DNA of 64,000 nt from Halalkalibacter oceani (GCF_023715605.1 NZ_JAMBOL010000012.1:1-64000), one strand, 5' to 3'. Numbered from the stretch's first letter, positions 1 to 9,863 are shown. Translations and numbers: made by a program. The notes: generated from the sequence alone by a model not told the origin.

Positions 1-131
1 CAGGATACGCATCTTTCTCGGAACATTTCAAAACTGTTAAGGTGTAAACTTAGGAACCGCCGTATACCGAACGGTACGTACGGTGGTGTGGAAGGTCGGC
101 TACTCAACTAATGAGTAACCTCCTATCCGAT
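1..131 (+). mobile_element. 3' end of a group II intron (domains V and VI)
   Basis: Positions 56-87 fold as a canonical domain V. The arm ACCGCCGTA (56-64) pairs with TACGGTGGT (79-87), a second stem TACC/GGTA closes a four-base GAAC loop, and a two-base CG bulge lies on the 3' side as in bacterial group II introns. A shorter domain VI-like stem follows (about 92-126, arms TACTC and GAGTA with AACTAAT between them) and ends in CCTCCTAT, close to the usual intron 3' end. The reverse-transcriptase gene would lie left of the window and is not seen. The intron ends about 45 bases before the rph start. The exact 3' splice site is uncertain by a few bases. Confidence 0.82.
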
Positions 132-177
132 TCCTTATTACATAAAACGAATGAACGGTAGATTGAGGAGGCAAATG

Positions 178-933
178 ATGAGAACGGACGGACGGGCAAA
201 TCATGAACTACGACGTGTGGAGATCATTCCACACTTTGTTAAGCACCCGGAAGGATCGGTGCTGATTTCTATGGGAGAAACAAAGGTCATTTGTACGGCA
301 AGTATTGAGGATCGAGTTCCTCCTTTTTTACGCGGTCAGGGAAAAGGCTGGATCACCGCTGAATATGCGATGCTTCCTCGCGCGACCGAACAGCGGAATA
401 TTCGAGAGTCCTCAAAGGGAAAAGTGTCGGGGCGGACGATGGAAATTCAACGGTTGATCGGCCGTTCGCTTCGGGCCGTTATCGACTTATCGAAAATCGG
501 AGAACGAACGATCTGGATTGACTGTGATGTTATTCAGGCAGATGGCGGCACACGCACGGCTTCGATTACCGGCGCGTTCGTCGCCCTCGCTCTGGCGATG
601 GAAAAAGCGATGAAGGCTGGTAAAATGAAGGAATGGCCGATTGTTGATTTTCTGGCGGCGATTTCTGTCGGCGTCATGAAAGAGCAAGGCGAGCTGCTTG
701 ATTTATGCTATATCGAAGACGCCGCCGCGGAAGTTGATATGAATGTGGTGATGACAGGAGAGCATCAGCTGATTGAATTGCAGGGAACCGGGGAGGAAGC
801 AACGTTTTCCCGGACTCAGCTGGACAAGCTGCTTGATTTGGCGGAGGGCGGCATCGATTCGTTGATCATGAAACAAAGAGAAATTCTTGGAGAAATTGCC
901 GCGCGAATTGGTCAGAAGGAGAAAGAGGAATGA
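178..933 (+). CDS. rph: Ribonuclease PH
   Basis: RNase PH is a phosphorolytic 3'-5' exoribonuclease that trims tRNA 3' ends in the cytoplasm. The 251-residue product has the usual family length and begins [12 protein letters not shown], the typical RNase PH opening. Family blocks are present in order: [11 protein letters not shown] near residue 57, [16 protein letters not shown] near 85, and [14 protein letters not shown] (phosphate site) near 115. The Shine-Dalgarno GGAGG at 167-171 favours the ATG at 178 over the adjacent ATG at 175 or the upstream one at 151. The next gene overlaps by four bases (ATGA). In B. subtilis rph follows gerM; here a group II intron tail lies immediately upstream and may have separated the gene from its old promoter. 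Confidence 0.96.
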   Translation: MRTDGRANHELRRVEIIPHFVKHPEGSVLISMGETKVICTASIEDRVPPFLRGQGKGWITAEYAMLPRATEQRNIRESSKGKVSGRTMEIQRLIGRSLRAVIDLSKIGERTIWIDCDVIQADGGTRTASITGAFVALALAMEKAMKAGKMKEWPIVDFLAAISVGVMKEQGELLDLCYIEDAAAEVDMNVVMTGEHQLIELQGTGEEATFSRTQLDKLLDLAEGGIDSLIMKQREILGEIAARIGQKEKEE

Positions 934-1526
934 AGCGGGAAGTAGTCATTGCAACAAAGAACGCTGGAAAAGTAAAGGATTTTCAGCAGTTATTTGCTCC
1001 ATTGGGCTGGGAAGTCCGTTCGTTGCTCGATTTTCCGGAAATACCGGAGATCATCGAGGATGGACACAGCTTTCGTGAAAATGCGGCAAAGAAGGCGGAA
1101 GCGATCGCGGCAGCCTTTGGCAAGACTGTTTTGGCCGATGATTCGGGTCTCGTCGTTGATGCTCTTGATGGAAGACCAGGCATCTACTCCGCCCGCTATG
1201 CAGGCCCTGATAAGGATGATCAGGCAAATAACGAAAAAGTGCTGGCTGAGTTGCAGGGAGTTCCCCAAGAGGAGCGAACCGCACGCTTCGTATGCGTAAT
1301 TGCGGTGGCAAGTCCAAACAAGGTGACTCGGTACTACGAAGGGTTTTGTGAGGGAGAGATTGCGCTGAGACCATCTGGTGAAAACGGGTTTGGCTATGAT
1401 CCGATTTTTTACGTCCCTGAGCTGAAAAAAACGATGGCAGAGCTTTCCCCGCAGGAGAAAAATCGTGTCAGCCATCGGGCTGAGGCGATGAAGCAGCTTA
1501 CAGCAAATCGGTCAGACTGGGAGTAA
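930..1526 (+). CDS. rdgB: Non-canonical purine NTP pyrophosphatase (XTP/dITP diphosphatase, RdgB/Ham1/YsnA)
   Basis: This house-cleaning enzyme hydrolyses dITP, ITP and XTP to monophosphates and keeps deaminated purines out of nucleic acids. The 198-residue protein opens with [13 protein letters not shown], the substrate-binding T-x-x-N-x-x-K motif. It has [11 protein letters not shown] near residue 69 with the catalytic acidic pair, and [11 protein letters not shown] near 150 followed by SHRAEA near 180, both ITPase signatures. It overlaps rph by four bases and shares its order with B. subtilis rph-ysnA-ysnB, so the three genes are almost certainly one operon. Confidence 0.95.
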   Translation: MKREVVIATKNAGKVKDFQQLFAPLGWEVRSLLDFPEIPEIIEDGHSFRENAAKKAEAIAAAFGKTVLADDSGLVVDALDGRPGIYSARYAGPDKDDQANNEKVLAELQGVPQEERTARFVCVIAVASPNKVTRYYEGFCEGEIALRPSGENGFGYDPIFYVPELKKTMAELSPQEKNRVSHRAEAMKQLTANRSDWE

Positions 1527-1538
1527 GGAGGAGATGGT

Positions 1539-2045
1539 ATGAAAGCATTGATCTTAAGTGACAGCCATGGCCTGGTAGAAGAGGTAGAGGCGATCATTTC
1601 AAGGCATCGGGCTGAAGTCGATCTCGTCCTGCATTGCGGTGATTCCGAACTTCCTGAACAGCATCAGGCTCTTCAGCAGGCAATTGTCGTCAGAGGAAAC
1701 TGTGATGCCAGTCCGTTTCCCGATGAATGGAGCGAGACGGTTCTGGGGGTGGCCCTCTATGCCACACATGGTCATAAATACAACGTTAAAATGACCTACG
1801 TCACACTAAGCTACCGGGCCGAGGAAGTAGGCGCGCATATCGCCTGCTTTGGTCATTCACATGTCGCCACGGCCTTCAAGGAAAATGATATTATTTACAT
1901 TAATCCAGGAAGCATCCGTCTGCCGCGGGACAGGAAGGAAGGGACTTATTGTCTTTGCGAACGTACAGAGACCGAGACGATTGTCACCTTCTATACAAAA
2001 GACGGAGATGTGGTCGAAGATATGATTTACTCCTTTCCGTTATAG
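1539..2045 (+). CDS. ysnB: YfcE/MJ0936-family metallophosphoesterase (YsnB)
   Basis: A 168-residue calcineurin-like phosphoesterase. The two-metal site motifs occur in order: SDSHG (residues 7-11), HCGD (about 32), GNCD (about 53), THGH (about 76) and FGHSH (about 104), followed by NPGS near 122. Family members hydrolyse phosphodiesters in vitro, but the physiological substrate is not established. The gene starts 12 bases after rdgB with GGAGGAG before the ATG and is the last gene of the rph operon, ending at a hairpin. Confidence 0.93.
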   Translation: MKALILSDSHGLVEEVEAIISRHRAEVDLVLHCGDSELPEQHQALQQAIVVRGNCDASPFPDEWSETVLGVALYATHGHKYNVKMTYVTLSYRAEEVGAHIACFGHSHVATAFKENDIIYINPGSIRLPRDRKEGTYCLCERTETETIVTFYTKDGDVVEDMIYSFPL

Positions 2046-2062
2046 AAGGGATAGCCATTCGA

Positions 2063-2104
2063 AGATGTCTTAAAAAGGGCGATTTATCCCCTTTTGAGAC
2101 ATCT
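2063..2104 (+). terminator. Hairpin after ysnB
   Basis: AGATGTCT (2063-2070) pairs with AGACATCT (2097-2104), extended by AAAAGGG/CCCCTTTT. The T tract is poor. The left flank CCATTCGAAGATGTCTTAAAA resembles the flank of the tig terminator (see findings). Confidence 0.65.
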
Positions 2105-2125
2105 CTTCCAATTGGAAAATAACTA

Positions 2126-2154
2126 TTGACAACCCCACAAAACTTCTGTATAGT
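2126..2154 (+). promoter_or_regulatory. Sigma-A promoter of the tRNA operon
   Basis: TTGACA at 2126-2131 and TATAGT at 2149-2154 with a 17-base spacer is a near-consensus housekeeping promoter. It lies upstream of both the tRNA-Gly fragment and the intact tRNAs. Confidence 0.8.
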
Positions 2155-2196
2155 TATAAATGTCGTCGGGAAAATAAGTGTCCTGAAGAAAAGTAT

Positions 2197-2432
2197 GGCA
2201 TGCCAGTTGCGTGCTGAAACCAATAGGAATAAAATAATACTAATATGTGGGTGTAGTTTAGTGGTAAAACCTCAGCCACGAGCGACGCATCGACGAAAAG
2301 CCCCCGAGTTGCCTCGACGCAAGAAGCATCGAAGGGTAAGCGAGAAGAGGAAGAGGCATGCCAGTTGCGTGCTGAAAATAAGAGGATAATATTAAAAACG
2401 TGCGGGTGTAGTTTAGTGGTAAAACCTCAGCC
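2197..2432 (+). repeat. Imperfect tandem duplication of the tRNA-Gly 5' region
   Basis: A unit beginning GGCATGCCAGTTGCGTGCTG and ending with the first 31 bases of tRNA-Gly occurs twice, at 2197-2277 and 2355-2432. The distance from the unit start to the tRNA start is 50 and 47 bases respectively. The 77 bases between the copies (2278-2354) contain repeated CATCGA/CGACGC-type words and no recognisable gene. Confidence 0.85.
2247..2277 (+). pseudogene. Truncated tRNA-Gly (5' half only)
   Basis: These 31 bases match positions 1-31 of the intact tRNA-Gly at 2402, with one change in the acceptor stem (C to T at tRNA position 2). The match stops inside the anticodon stem and is followed by unrelated sequence. 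No anticodon, T arm or 3' acceptor strand is present, so it cannot form a tRNA. Confidence 0.85.
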
Positions 2433-2472
2433 TTCCAAGCTGATGTCGTGGGTTCGATTCCCATCACCCGCT
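2402..2472 (+). tRNA. tRNA-Gly (anticodon TCC)
   Basis: The acceptor strands GCGGGTG and CACCCGC pair. The D arm contains TTAGTGGTAAAAC, and the anticodon stem TCAGC/GCTGA encloses the loop CTTCCAA with anticodon TCC. The T arm carries GGTTCGATTCC. CCA is not encoded; a T follows the acceptor stem. Only four bases separate it from tRNA-Arg. Confidence 0.95.
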
Positions 2473-2476
2473 TTTG

Positions 2477-2553
<77 letters not shown>

Positions 2554-2582
2554 TTTGACTATTACATAAGTGAAAATAGAGC

Positions 2583-2618
2583 AGCCTTCTTTCTAGCGAA
2601 TAGAACAGAAGGCTTTTT
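2583..2618 (+). terminator. Terminator of the tRNA operon
   Basis: AGCCTTCT (2583-2590) pairs with AGAAGGCT (2607-2614), followed by TTTTGC. Confidence 0.85.
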
Positions 2619-2715
2619 GCTATTGACAGAAACGATAAAGAAAGATGAAGAGCCGCTATGCGCTACTTATGAGTTACAAGGGAGAGTGGCTTTTAAGATC
2701 GCGTTTCCTTAGCCC

Positions 2716-2758
2716 AAAAACGCCTCTTCCCGAAGTAAGATCAGGAAGAGACGTTTTT
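2716..2758 (-). terminator. Terminator of the minus-strand gene 2741-3145 (bidirectional shape)
   Basis: AAAAACGCCTCTTCC (2716-2730) pairs with GGAAGAGACGTTTTT (2744-2758). Both strands end in T runs. It overlaps the stop codon of the minus-strand gene. Confidence 0.8.
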
Positions 2759-3145
2759 TATTGGTTGCGGGGCGGCTTGTAAAAGTTTGTTCACATAACG
2801 GTTCTCATCGTGAAGCAAGCTTTCTGCATCGTAATAGACGACCTGCCAGCCTTTTTTTCTAAGCTGACGGCTGATGCGTGACTGATTGATACCCGGATGC
2901 GATTCGATGAAAGCGAGCTTGAATGGAACTAAGGCCAGGGAAATCAAGACGCCTTGAACATAATAGTTCGGAGTCGGATAATAGAGCCTTGCCCGCAATT
3001 GCTGATAAAGCTTTTGTTCCGCTTCGGTTTTACAGCGGCTGGAAAGGTCTTTGACAATGACAAGTGATGCTTTTGAGCGCTGGCGGATGTGAATATAAGG
3101 AAATTTAGTGGATCGTCTTAACGTCCGTTTCAGGAATTTAATCAT
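2741..3145 (-). CDS. Hypothetical protein resembling degenerate DUF559/VSR-type endonucleases
   Basis: A 134-residue basic protein on the opposite strand to its neighbours. After a lysine/arginine-rich start it has TEAEQKLYQQLRARL near residue 40, then YVQGVLISLALVPFKLAFIES near 62, and GWQVVYYDAESLL near 100. This order and spacing resembles DUF559 (a PD-(D/E)XK, VSR-like fold): T-E-A-E helix, strand with catalytic D, K-L-A-x-E strand, then a G-W-x-V strand. The aspartate expected in the second strand is not seen and the E-x-K/DG region reads FIESHPG, so nuclease activity is doubtful. A GGGGTGA Shine-Dalgarno lies upstream on the minus strand. Function is unknown and the family link is inference from pattern only. 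Confidence 0.6.
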   Translation of the reverse strand: MIKFLKRTLRRSTKFPYIHIRQRSKASLVIVKDLSSRCKTEAEQKLYQQLRARLYYPTPNYYVQGVLISLALVPFKLAFIESHPGINQSRISRQLRKKGWQVVYYDAESLLHDENRYVNKLLQAAPQPIKNVSS

Positions 3146-3358
3146 TGCTTATCACCCCTCTATAGGATGTCCCAGCTTTTGTCATTCTATGCTAAAAAAT
3201 AGCAGGTGCGAATTAATTCAAGTGAAGGAGAAACAACGGCAGCAAACGAAAAGATAGAGGCCCGAAACTTTTTTTATGTCGAAAAATCTAACGTCGGAAC
3301 AGGCAATAACAGCGATGTAAGCGCATACAAGAGGGCTGACAAATCAAAATAGTCAAAT

Positions 3359-3373
3359 TATTTTCTGAAAAAG
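3359..3373 (+). promoter_or_regulatory. Candidate CodY box upstream of ilvE
   Basis: TATTTTCTGAAAAAG matches the CodY consensus AATTTTCWGAAAATT at 12 of 15 positions and lies just upstream of the -35 element. CodY is the known GTP and branched-chain amino-acid sensing repressor of ilv-leu genes in Bacillus. Binding here is inferred. The rest of 3146-3358 shows nothing I can name. Confidence 0.6.
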
Positions 3374-3376
3374 TGG

Positions 3377-3405
3377 TTGACCATGCCCCTGATTCAGCGT
3401 ATTAT
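3377..3405 (+). promoter_or_regulatory. Sigma-A promoter of the ilvE-ilvD unit
   Basis: TTGACC (3377-3382) and TATTAT (3400-3405) with a 17-base spacer, about 100 bases before ilvE. Confidence 0.75.
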
Positions 3406-3506
3406 AAACCTCAAACAACAACTAATATTATAAACAAATGTCCGCTCAAGAGAGATATTTCATATGCCGAACATCTCGCGTTTTACACATACTAGAAGTG
3501 GCATGA

Positions 3507-4424
3507 ATGATGAGGAGAGTGAGCGTCATAGCTGAACAGTGGATCTATTTAAATGGAGAGTTCGTTGAGAAGGAAGATGCAAAGATTTCGGTTTATGACC
3601 ACGGTTTTTTATATGGGGATGGCGTATTCGAAGGAATTCGCGTTTATGAGGGGAATGTATTCAGATTAAAGGAGCATCTTGATCGGCTTTATGATTCTGC
3701 TAAATCGATCATGCTTATGATTCCACAGTCGAAAGAAGAAATGACTGACATTTTAATTAAGACGCTGCAAAAGAACAAATTGCAGAATGCTTATATCCGC
3801 CTCGTCGTTTCGCGGGGAGTTGGAAATCTAGGGCTGGATCCATCATCCTGTTCGAATCCGCAAGTGATTGTAATCGCGGAAGAGCTTGCCCTGTTTCCAA
3901 AGGAACTGTATGAAAGTGGGTTGGAAATTATCACGGTCGCGACAAGACGGAACCGGCCGGATGTTCTTAGTCCTAAAGTTAAATCTCTGAATTATTTGAA
4001 TAACATTCTTGTGAAGATCGAGGCCAGTCTTGCCGGAGTCAGTGAAGCGCTGATGCTCAATGATCAAGGCTATGTCGCCGAAGGCTCGGCGGACAACGTC
4101 TTTATCGTAAAAGGGAACACGCTCTCCACGCCTCCAGGCTACGTCGGTGCCCTCGAAGGTATTACGCGGAACGCGATTATCGAAATCGCTCTCGAGCTTG
4201 GCTATACGGTTAAGCAGGAACCATTCACGAGACATGATGTGTATACAGCTGACGAAGTCTTTTTAACAGGAACAGCAGCTGAGGTGATCGCCGTCGTGAA
4301 AGTCGATGGCCGCCAAATCGGGGATGGCCATCCTGGAAAAGAAACGAACCGGCTTCTTGAAGCTTTCAGAGCGAAAGTAATTGAAGATGGTGAAAAAGTA
4401 TATCCGGAAGTAGAAATCAGTTAA
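3507..4424 (+). CDS. ilvE: Branched-chain amino-acid aminotransferase
   Basis: A PLP-dependent class IV transaminase for the last step of valine, leucine and isoleucine synthesis. Signatures are YDHGFLYGDGVFEGIR near the N terminus, KSLNYLNNILVK with the PLP lysine, EGSADNVFIVK, and LTGTAAEVIAV. The start is unclear. The first ATG is given here as the outer limit. The only strong Shine-Dalgarno (GAGGAG, 3512-3517) lies inside this frame and points to an ATA codon at 3528 (reading x-A-E-Q-W-I-Y-L-N), which is where homologues usually begin; a GTG at 3519 sits too close to it. Homologues number about 298 residues, against 305 from 3507. It is the first gene of the branched-chain cluster, with ilvD 39 bases downstream. 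Confidence 0.93.
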   Translation: MMRRVSVIAEQWIYLNGEFVEKEDAKISVYDHGFLYGDGVFEGIRVYEGNVFRLKEHLDRLYDSAKSIMLMIPQSKEEMTDILIKTLQKNKLQNAYIRLVVSRGVGNLGLDPSSCSNPQVIVIAEELALFPKELYESGLEIITVATRRNRPDVLSPKVKSLNYLNNILVKIEASLAGVSEALMLNDQGYVAEGSADNVFIVKGNTLSTPPGYVGALEGITRNAIIEIALELGYTVKQEPFTRHDVYTADEVFLTGTAAEVIAVVKVDGRQIGDGHPGKETNRLLEAFRAKVIEDGEKVYPEVEIS

Positions 4425-4463
4425 TAGAAACAGCGAGAAGCGTTGAAGTTGGGAGAGAGTTGT

Positions 4464-6131
4464 ATGAGAAGTAACATGATAAAAAAAGGAATCGACCGGG
4501 CACCTCATCGAAGTCTTCTACGCGCTGCAGGTGTAAAAGAAGACGAAATGGATAAGCCGTTTATCGGTGTCTGTAATTCATACATCGATATTATTCCAGG
4601 CCATATGCATTTAAATAAGTTTGCGGAAGTGGCAAAGGAAGCGATTCGAGAAGCCGGCGGTATTCCATTTGAATTTAATACAATCGGAGTTGACGACGGG
4701 ATTGCGATGGGGCATATCGGCATGCGCTATTCCCTTCCGAGTCGCGAAATTATCTGTGACGCAGCAGAAACCGTTATTAATGCTCACTGGTTTGACGGAG
4801 TATTTTACATTCCAAACTGTGATAAAATCACGCCGGGAATGCTAATGGCGGCAGTGCGGACCAATGTCCCTTCCGTGTTCGTATCAGGAGGACCGATGGA
4901 AGCGGGACGGACGAAAGATGGTCAAAGCCTTTCGCTCGTATCTGTCTTTGAAGGAGTGGGCGCTGTTTCGTCAGGAAAAATGACAAGGGAAGAGCTGCTT
5001 GAAATTGAACAGTCAGCCTGTCCAACCTGTGGGTCCTGTTCGGGGATGTTTACCGCCAATTCCATGAACTCGTTGATGGAAATGCTCGGTTTGGCATTGC
5101 CGGGCAACGGAACGATCGTCGCGACTTCAGAAGACCGGCATCAGCTCATTAAGGATGCGGCGAAGCATTTGATGAACCTGATTAAAAATGACATTAAACC
5201 ACGCGATATCGTCACGGAAGAAACAATTGACGATGCTTTCGCTCTTGATATGGCGATGGGTGGTTCTACAAACACTGTCCTTCATACATTGGCGATTGCC
5301 AACGAAGCAGAGATTGACTATGATTTACAGCGGATTAACCAAGTAGCTGAACGCGTACCGTATTTATGTAAGATCAGTCCGGCATCGGATTATTCGATGG
5401 ATGATGTTCACAAAGCGGGTGGCGTAAGCGCCATTATTAAAGAGCTCTGTGAAATCGAAGGTGCGATTCACCGCGATCGCATTACCATTACCGGAAAAAG
5501 CTTGTATGAAAACGTCAAAGATGCAGAAATTACTAATGATGATGTCATTCGTCGAAAAGATAATCCATACAGCCCGGTCGGCGGCCTGTCAATCCTTTAT
5601 GGAAACATTGCCCCGGACGGTGCGGTCATCAAGGTTGGAGCTGTTGATCCTTCGATTAAAGTTTTTGAAGGGGAAGCGATTGTCTTTAACTCACAGGATG
5701 AGGCGCAGCAAGGAATCAATGATGGCACTGTCCGTGCCGGCCACGTTGTCGTCATTCGTTATGAAGGGCCGAAGGGTGGCCCGGGAATGCCGGAAATGCT
5801 TGCTCCTACGTCAGCGATCACCGGTCGCGGCTTAGGAACAAAGGTCGCACTGATTACAGATGGCCGTTTCTCAGGAGCTTCCAGAGGGATCTCCATTGGT
5901 CACATCTCTCCTGAGGCAGCTGAAGGCGGACCGATCGCTTTTGTGGAAAATGGCGATAAGATTCGCATTGACCTGACAAACCGGACAATTGAGTGGCTAG
6001 TATCAGAGGAAGAACATGCGAAGCGTAAAGAAGGATGGGTAGAGCCTGAACCAAAAGTTAAAAAAGGCTACTTAGCCCGTTATTCAAAATTAGTCACATC
6101 TGCCAACACAGGCGGAATTATGAAAATCTAA
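4464..6131 (+). CDS. ilvD: Dihydroxy-acid dehydratase
   Basis: An iron-sulfur dehydratase that makes the 2-keto acids of valine and isoleucine/leucine. The 555-residue protein starts [19 protein letters not shown], the normal start, behind GGGAGAG at 4451-4457. Cluster cysteines lie in [11 protein letters not shown] (about residue 120) and [17 protein letters not shown] (about 193). The C-terminal block [15 protein letters not shown] is present. It lies between ilvE and the T-box leader of ilvB. Confidence 0.97.
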   Translation: MRSNMIKKGIDRAPHRSLLRAAGVKEDEMDKPFIGVCNSYIDIIPGHMHLNKFAEVAKEAIREAGGIPFEFNTIGVDDGIAMGHIGMRYSLPSREIICDAAETVINAHWFDGVFYIPNCDKITPGMLMAAVRTNVPSVFVSGGPMEAGRTKDGQSLSLVSVFEGVGAVSSGKMTREELLEIEQSACPTCGSCSGMFTANSMNSLMEMLGLALPGNGTIVATSEDRHQLIKDAAKHLMNLIKNDIKPRDIVTEETIDDAFALDMAMGGSTNTVLHTLAIANEAEIDYDLQRINQVAERVPYLCKISPASDYSMDDVHKAGGVSAIIKELCEIEGAIHRDRITITGKSLYENVKDAEITNDDVIRRKDNPYSPVGGLSILYGNIAPDGAVIKVGAVDPSIKVFEGEAIVFNSQDEAQQGINDGTVRAGHVVVIRYEGPKGGPGMPEMLAPTSAITGRGLGTKVALITDGRFSGASRGISIGHISPEAAEGGPIAFVENGDKIRIDLTNRTIEWLVSEEEHAKRKEGWVEPEPKVKKGYLARYSKLVTSANTGGIMKI

Positions 6132-6141
6132 TAGCTTGAAA

Positions 6142-6430
6142 ACGAAGATGAGGAAAAGTAATCTTTACGATGACTTCAACAGAGAGCCGCGGTTGCTGAG
6201 ATGCGGTGAAGTCAGTAATGATGAAGCTCGCCTCTGAGTACTGGCCTGAACGGATTCTATTAGGGTTAGTCGAGTGTTCACAGCACTCGTTATCAAAATG
6301 TGATAAGTCCCTGAACTTATCCGTAAGATTGAATGATGGTTAATTCAATGAATAAGGGTGGTACCGTGGAAAGGAAACCTTTTCGCCCCTTAAGCCAGAG
6401 ATGGCTTTCTATGGGGTGGAAAGGTTTTTT
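6142..6430 (+). promoter_or_regulatory. T-box leader, leucine type, upstream of ilvB
   Basis: The leader starts with the conserved GATGAGGAAAAGTA stem I element. It carries GAAGCTCGCCTCTGAG with the probable specifier codon CTC (Leu) at 6227-6229. The T-box sequence AAGGGTGGTACCGTGG is at 6354-6369. The following terminator pairs AAACCTTTTCGCCCC (from about 6376) with GGGGTGGAAAGGTTT (from about 6413) and ends in TTTTTT. Uncharged tRNA-Leu would stabilise the antiterminator and switch on ilvB-leuD. The valS T-box in this window has the same context (GAAG-codon-GCC) with a Val codon, which supports the specifier call. Confidence 0.93.
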
Positions 6431-6482
6431 GTTTTGGACAGTGTGGAGAGAAAGTTATGATTATGTAAGGAGGCACGAGGAG

Positions 6483-8207
6483 ATGAGTATGAAAGTAAAG
6501 AAAAAAGAACAGCAGGCAAATGAATCAATTAAAGAATTGTCAGGTTCAGGCATGTTAATTGAAGCACTTGCAAGAGAAAACGTCGATGTCATTTTTGGTT
6601 ACCCCGGTGGCGCGATTCTTCCAACCTATGATGAAATCTATAAAACGGGAATCCGTCATATTCTCGCAAGACATGAGCAAGGCGCAATTCATGCCGCAGA
6701 AGGCTATGCCAGAGTATCTGGAAAGCCGGGGGTTTGTATTGTGACGTCTGGTCCGGGGGCAACGAATGTTGTGACCGGAATCGCAGATGCAATGATTGAC
6801 TCTCTCCCTCTAGTTGTCATAACGGGCCAAGTAGCAACTTCTGTGATTGGAACCGATGCGTTCCAGGAAGCGGATATGATTGGAATTACAATGCCGATTA
6901 CAAAGCATAACTATCAGGTCCGCTCGATTGAAGAGCTGCCGCGCATTATTAAAGAGGCTTTCCATATCGCGACAACAGGCCGTCCGGGTCCGGTTTTGAT
7001 TGATTTGCCAAAGGATGTCTCTCTGGCGAGTGGATTGTTTGACTATGACCAGGAGGTCGTCCTTCCTGGCTACCAGCCGACAATCGTTCCGAACCGTTTG
7101 CAAATTCGCAAGGTGATGGAAGCGGTAGCCGAGTCGAAAAAGCCGGTAATCCTCGCCGGAGCCGGCGTGCTTCACGGCAAAGCGGCTAATGAACTGCAAA
7201 GCTTTGCGGAAGCGTATCAGATTCCGGTCGTTCATACATTGCTTGGCTTAGGCGGATTTCCTGGCAGCCATGAACTGTTCTTCGGAATGGCAGGGATGCA
7301 TGGTACTTACACCGCCAATATGGCGATTCATGAAGCTGATTTGCTTATCAGCATCGGAGCGCGCTTTGATGACCGTTTAACCGGGAACCTCGACCATTTT
7401 GCTCCTGAAGCGCGTGTTGTCCATATTGATATTGATCCAGCAGAGATCGGGAAGAACATCGAAACCGAAATTCCGGTCGTCGGCGATGCAAAGCAGGCAT
7501 TGCAAATGCTGCTTGAAGAGAAGACCGAGCCGGCTGACACAAGCGAATGGCGTCGTCATCTTCAAAAAATGGCACAGGAATATCCGCTCTGGTATAAAGA
7601 GGATGGCGAAACGATCAAGCCGCAGCAGCTTCTGGAAATGCTGCATGACGCGACAAAAGGCGAGGCGATTATTACGACTGATGTTGGTCAGCATCAAATG
7701 TGGTCAGCGCAGTTTTATCAGTTTAATAAGCCAAACCGCTGGGTGACGTCCGGCGGGCTGGGAACGATGGGCTTTGGTTTCCCTGCTGCGATCGGCGCCC
7801 AGTTTGCCGAGCCGGAATCAACAGTCATTGCCGTAACTGGCGATGCCGGCTTCCAAATGACAGCTCAGGAGCTTTCGATTCTTCAGGAGTTGAATTTGCC
7901 GGTCAAAGTGGTCATCGTCAATAACGCCTCACTCGGTATGGTTAGACAATGGCAGCAGCTTTTCCACGGCGAGCGCTATTCAAATTCGCTCTTCCCGATT
8001 CAGCCTGATTTTGTCAAGCTGGCAAGCGCTTATGACATTAAAGGAATCAGAGTTGATACGAAATCCGACTTACCGGCAGCGTTGAATGAAATGCTTGCCC
8101 ATCCGGGCCCGGTGCTGATGGATATTCGCGTCGCCAAGGATGAGAACGTCTATCCGATGATTCCTCCTGGAAAAGGTCATCATCAAATGGAGGGGGTTAA
8201 GCCATGA
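6483..8207 (+). CDS. ilvB: Acetolactate synthase, large (catalytic) subunit
   Basis: A ThDP- and FAD-dependent enzyme condensing pyruvate with pyruvate or 2-ketobutyrate, the first shared step of branched-chain synthesis. The 574 residues equal the usual Bacillus length. The catalytic glutamate is in [15 protein letters not shown] near residue 60, the central FAD domain has SIGARFDDR, and the ThDP motif is GDAGFQMT followed by VNNASLGMV near 430-470. The start at 6483 follows AAGGAGG; an earlier in-frame ATG at 6333 lies inside the T-box leader and is not used. It overlaps ilvH by four bases. Confidence 0.97.
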   Translation: MSMKVKKKEQQANESIKELSGSGMLIEALARENVDVIFGYPGGAILPTYDEIYKTGIRHILARHEQGAIHAAEGYARVSGKPGVCIVTSGPGATNVVTGIADAMIDSLPLVVITGQVATSVIGTDAFQEADMIGITMPITKHNYQVRSIEELPRIIKEAFHIATTGRPGPVLIDLPKDVSLASGLFDYDQEVVLPGYQPTIVPNRLQIRKVMEAVAESKKPVILAGAGVLHGKAANELQSFAEAYQIPVVHTLLGLGGFPGSHELFFGMAGMHGTYTANMAIHEADLLISIGARFDDRLTGNLDHFAPEARVVHIDIDPAEIGKNIETEIPVVGDAKQALQMLLEEKTEPADTSEWRRHLQKMAQEYPLWYKEDGETIKPQQLLEMLHDATKGEAIITTDVGQHQMWSAQFYQFNKPNRWVTSGGLGTMGFGFPAAIGAQFAEPESTVIAVTGDAGFQMTAQELSILQELNLPVKVVIVNNASLGMVRQWQQLFHGERYSNSLFPIQPDFVKLASAYDIKGIRVDTKSDLPAALNEMLAHPGPVLMDIRVAKDENVYPMIPPGKGHHQMEGVKP

Positions 8208-8725
8208 AACGGACGATAACAGCACTTGTTAACAACACGTCAGGTGTCCTTAACCGCATCACCGGGTTGTTTGCGAGACGGCATTTTAACATCGAAAGCA
8301 TTACCGTCGGAATGACAGAAAACCCGGCGATTTCGAGAATGACATTTGTCGTCCTTGTCGACAGCATGCAAAACATTGAGCAAGTCATCAAGCAATTGAA
8401 TAAGCAGGTCGATGTGTTGAAGGTGAAGGACATTACCGATGAATCTATTGTTGCGAGAGAACTGGCCCTAGTTAAGGTCGTTGTCACTCCGCAGCAACGT
8501 GGTGAGGTAGCTGCCCTTGTTAATCCATTCCGGGCCAGTGTCATTGATATTGGCAGGGAAAGCATGACTGTGCAAATTACGGGTGATCACCAAAAGGTGG
8601 AAGCATTTATCGATTTGCTCCGTCCTTATGGCATTAAAGAACTCGCCCGTACAGGTATTACGGCCTTCAATCGTAGCACGAAAAAACCTGTCACCGATCC
8701 ATATCGGCTGACCCTTATCAATTAG
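8204..8725 (+). CDS. ilvH: Acetolactate synthase, small (regulatory) subunit
   Basis: A 173-residue ACT-domain protein that binds valine and gives feedback control of the IlvB catalytic subunit. The N-terminal ACT domain is seen as [19 protein letters not shown] and FNIESITVG (residues 8-40). The C-terminal half has the family block ELALVKV. The ATGA overlap with ilvB indicates translational coupling of the two subunits. Confidence 0.96.
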   Translation: MKRTITALVNNTSGVLNRITGLFARRHFNIESITVGMTENPAISRMTFVVLVDSMQNIEQVIKQLNKQVDVLKVKDITDESIVARELALVKVVVTPQQRGEVAALVNPFRASVIDIGRESMTVQITGDHQKVEAFIDLLRPYGIKELARTGITAFNRSTKKPVTDPYRLTLIN

Positions 8726-9799
<1,074 letters not shown>

Positions 9800-9863
9800 T
9801 TTCAATTGACAAAATGTGGAACGGAAATTCCGTACAAAGTAATCATGCAGCGGATGTAATTGG

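Noticed and set aside
990-1475. A 161-codon minus-strand ORF inside the RdgB gene
   Set aside because: It is antisense to a gene with complete ITPase motifs and lacks a ribosome-binding site.
2126-2389. An 87-codon plus-strand ORF over the tRNA-Gly region
   Set aside because: It overlaps the promoter, the tRNA fragment and the spacer, has no Shine-Dalgarno and is explained by the tRNA operon.
6136-6164. TTGAAA-17-TAATCT as a promoter for ilvB
   Set aside because: Its -10 overlaps the conserved 5' part of T-box stem I, which must be inside the transcript.
6333-6482. N-terminal extension of IlvB
   Set aside because: These codons lie in the T-box terminator and leader; the real start at 6483 has a strong Shine-Dalgarno and gives the standard length.
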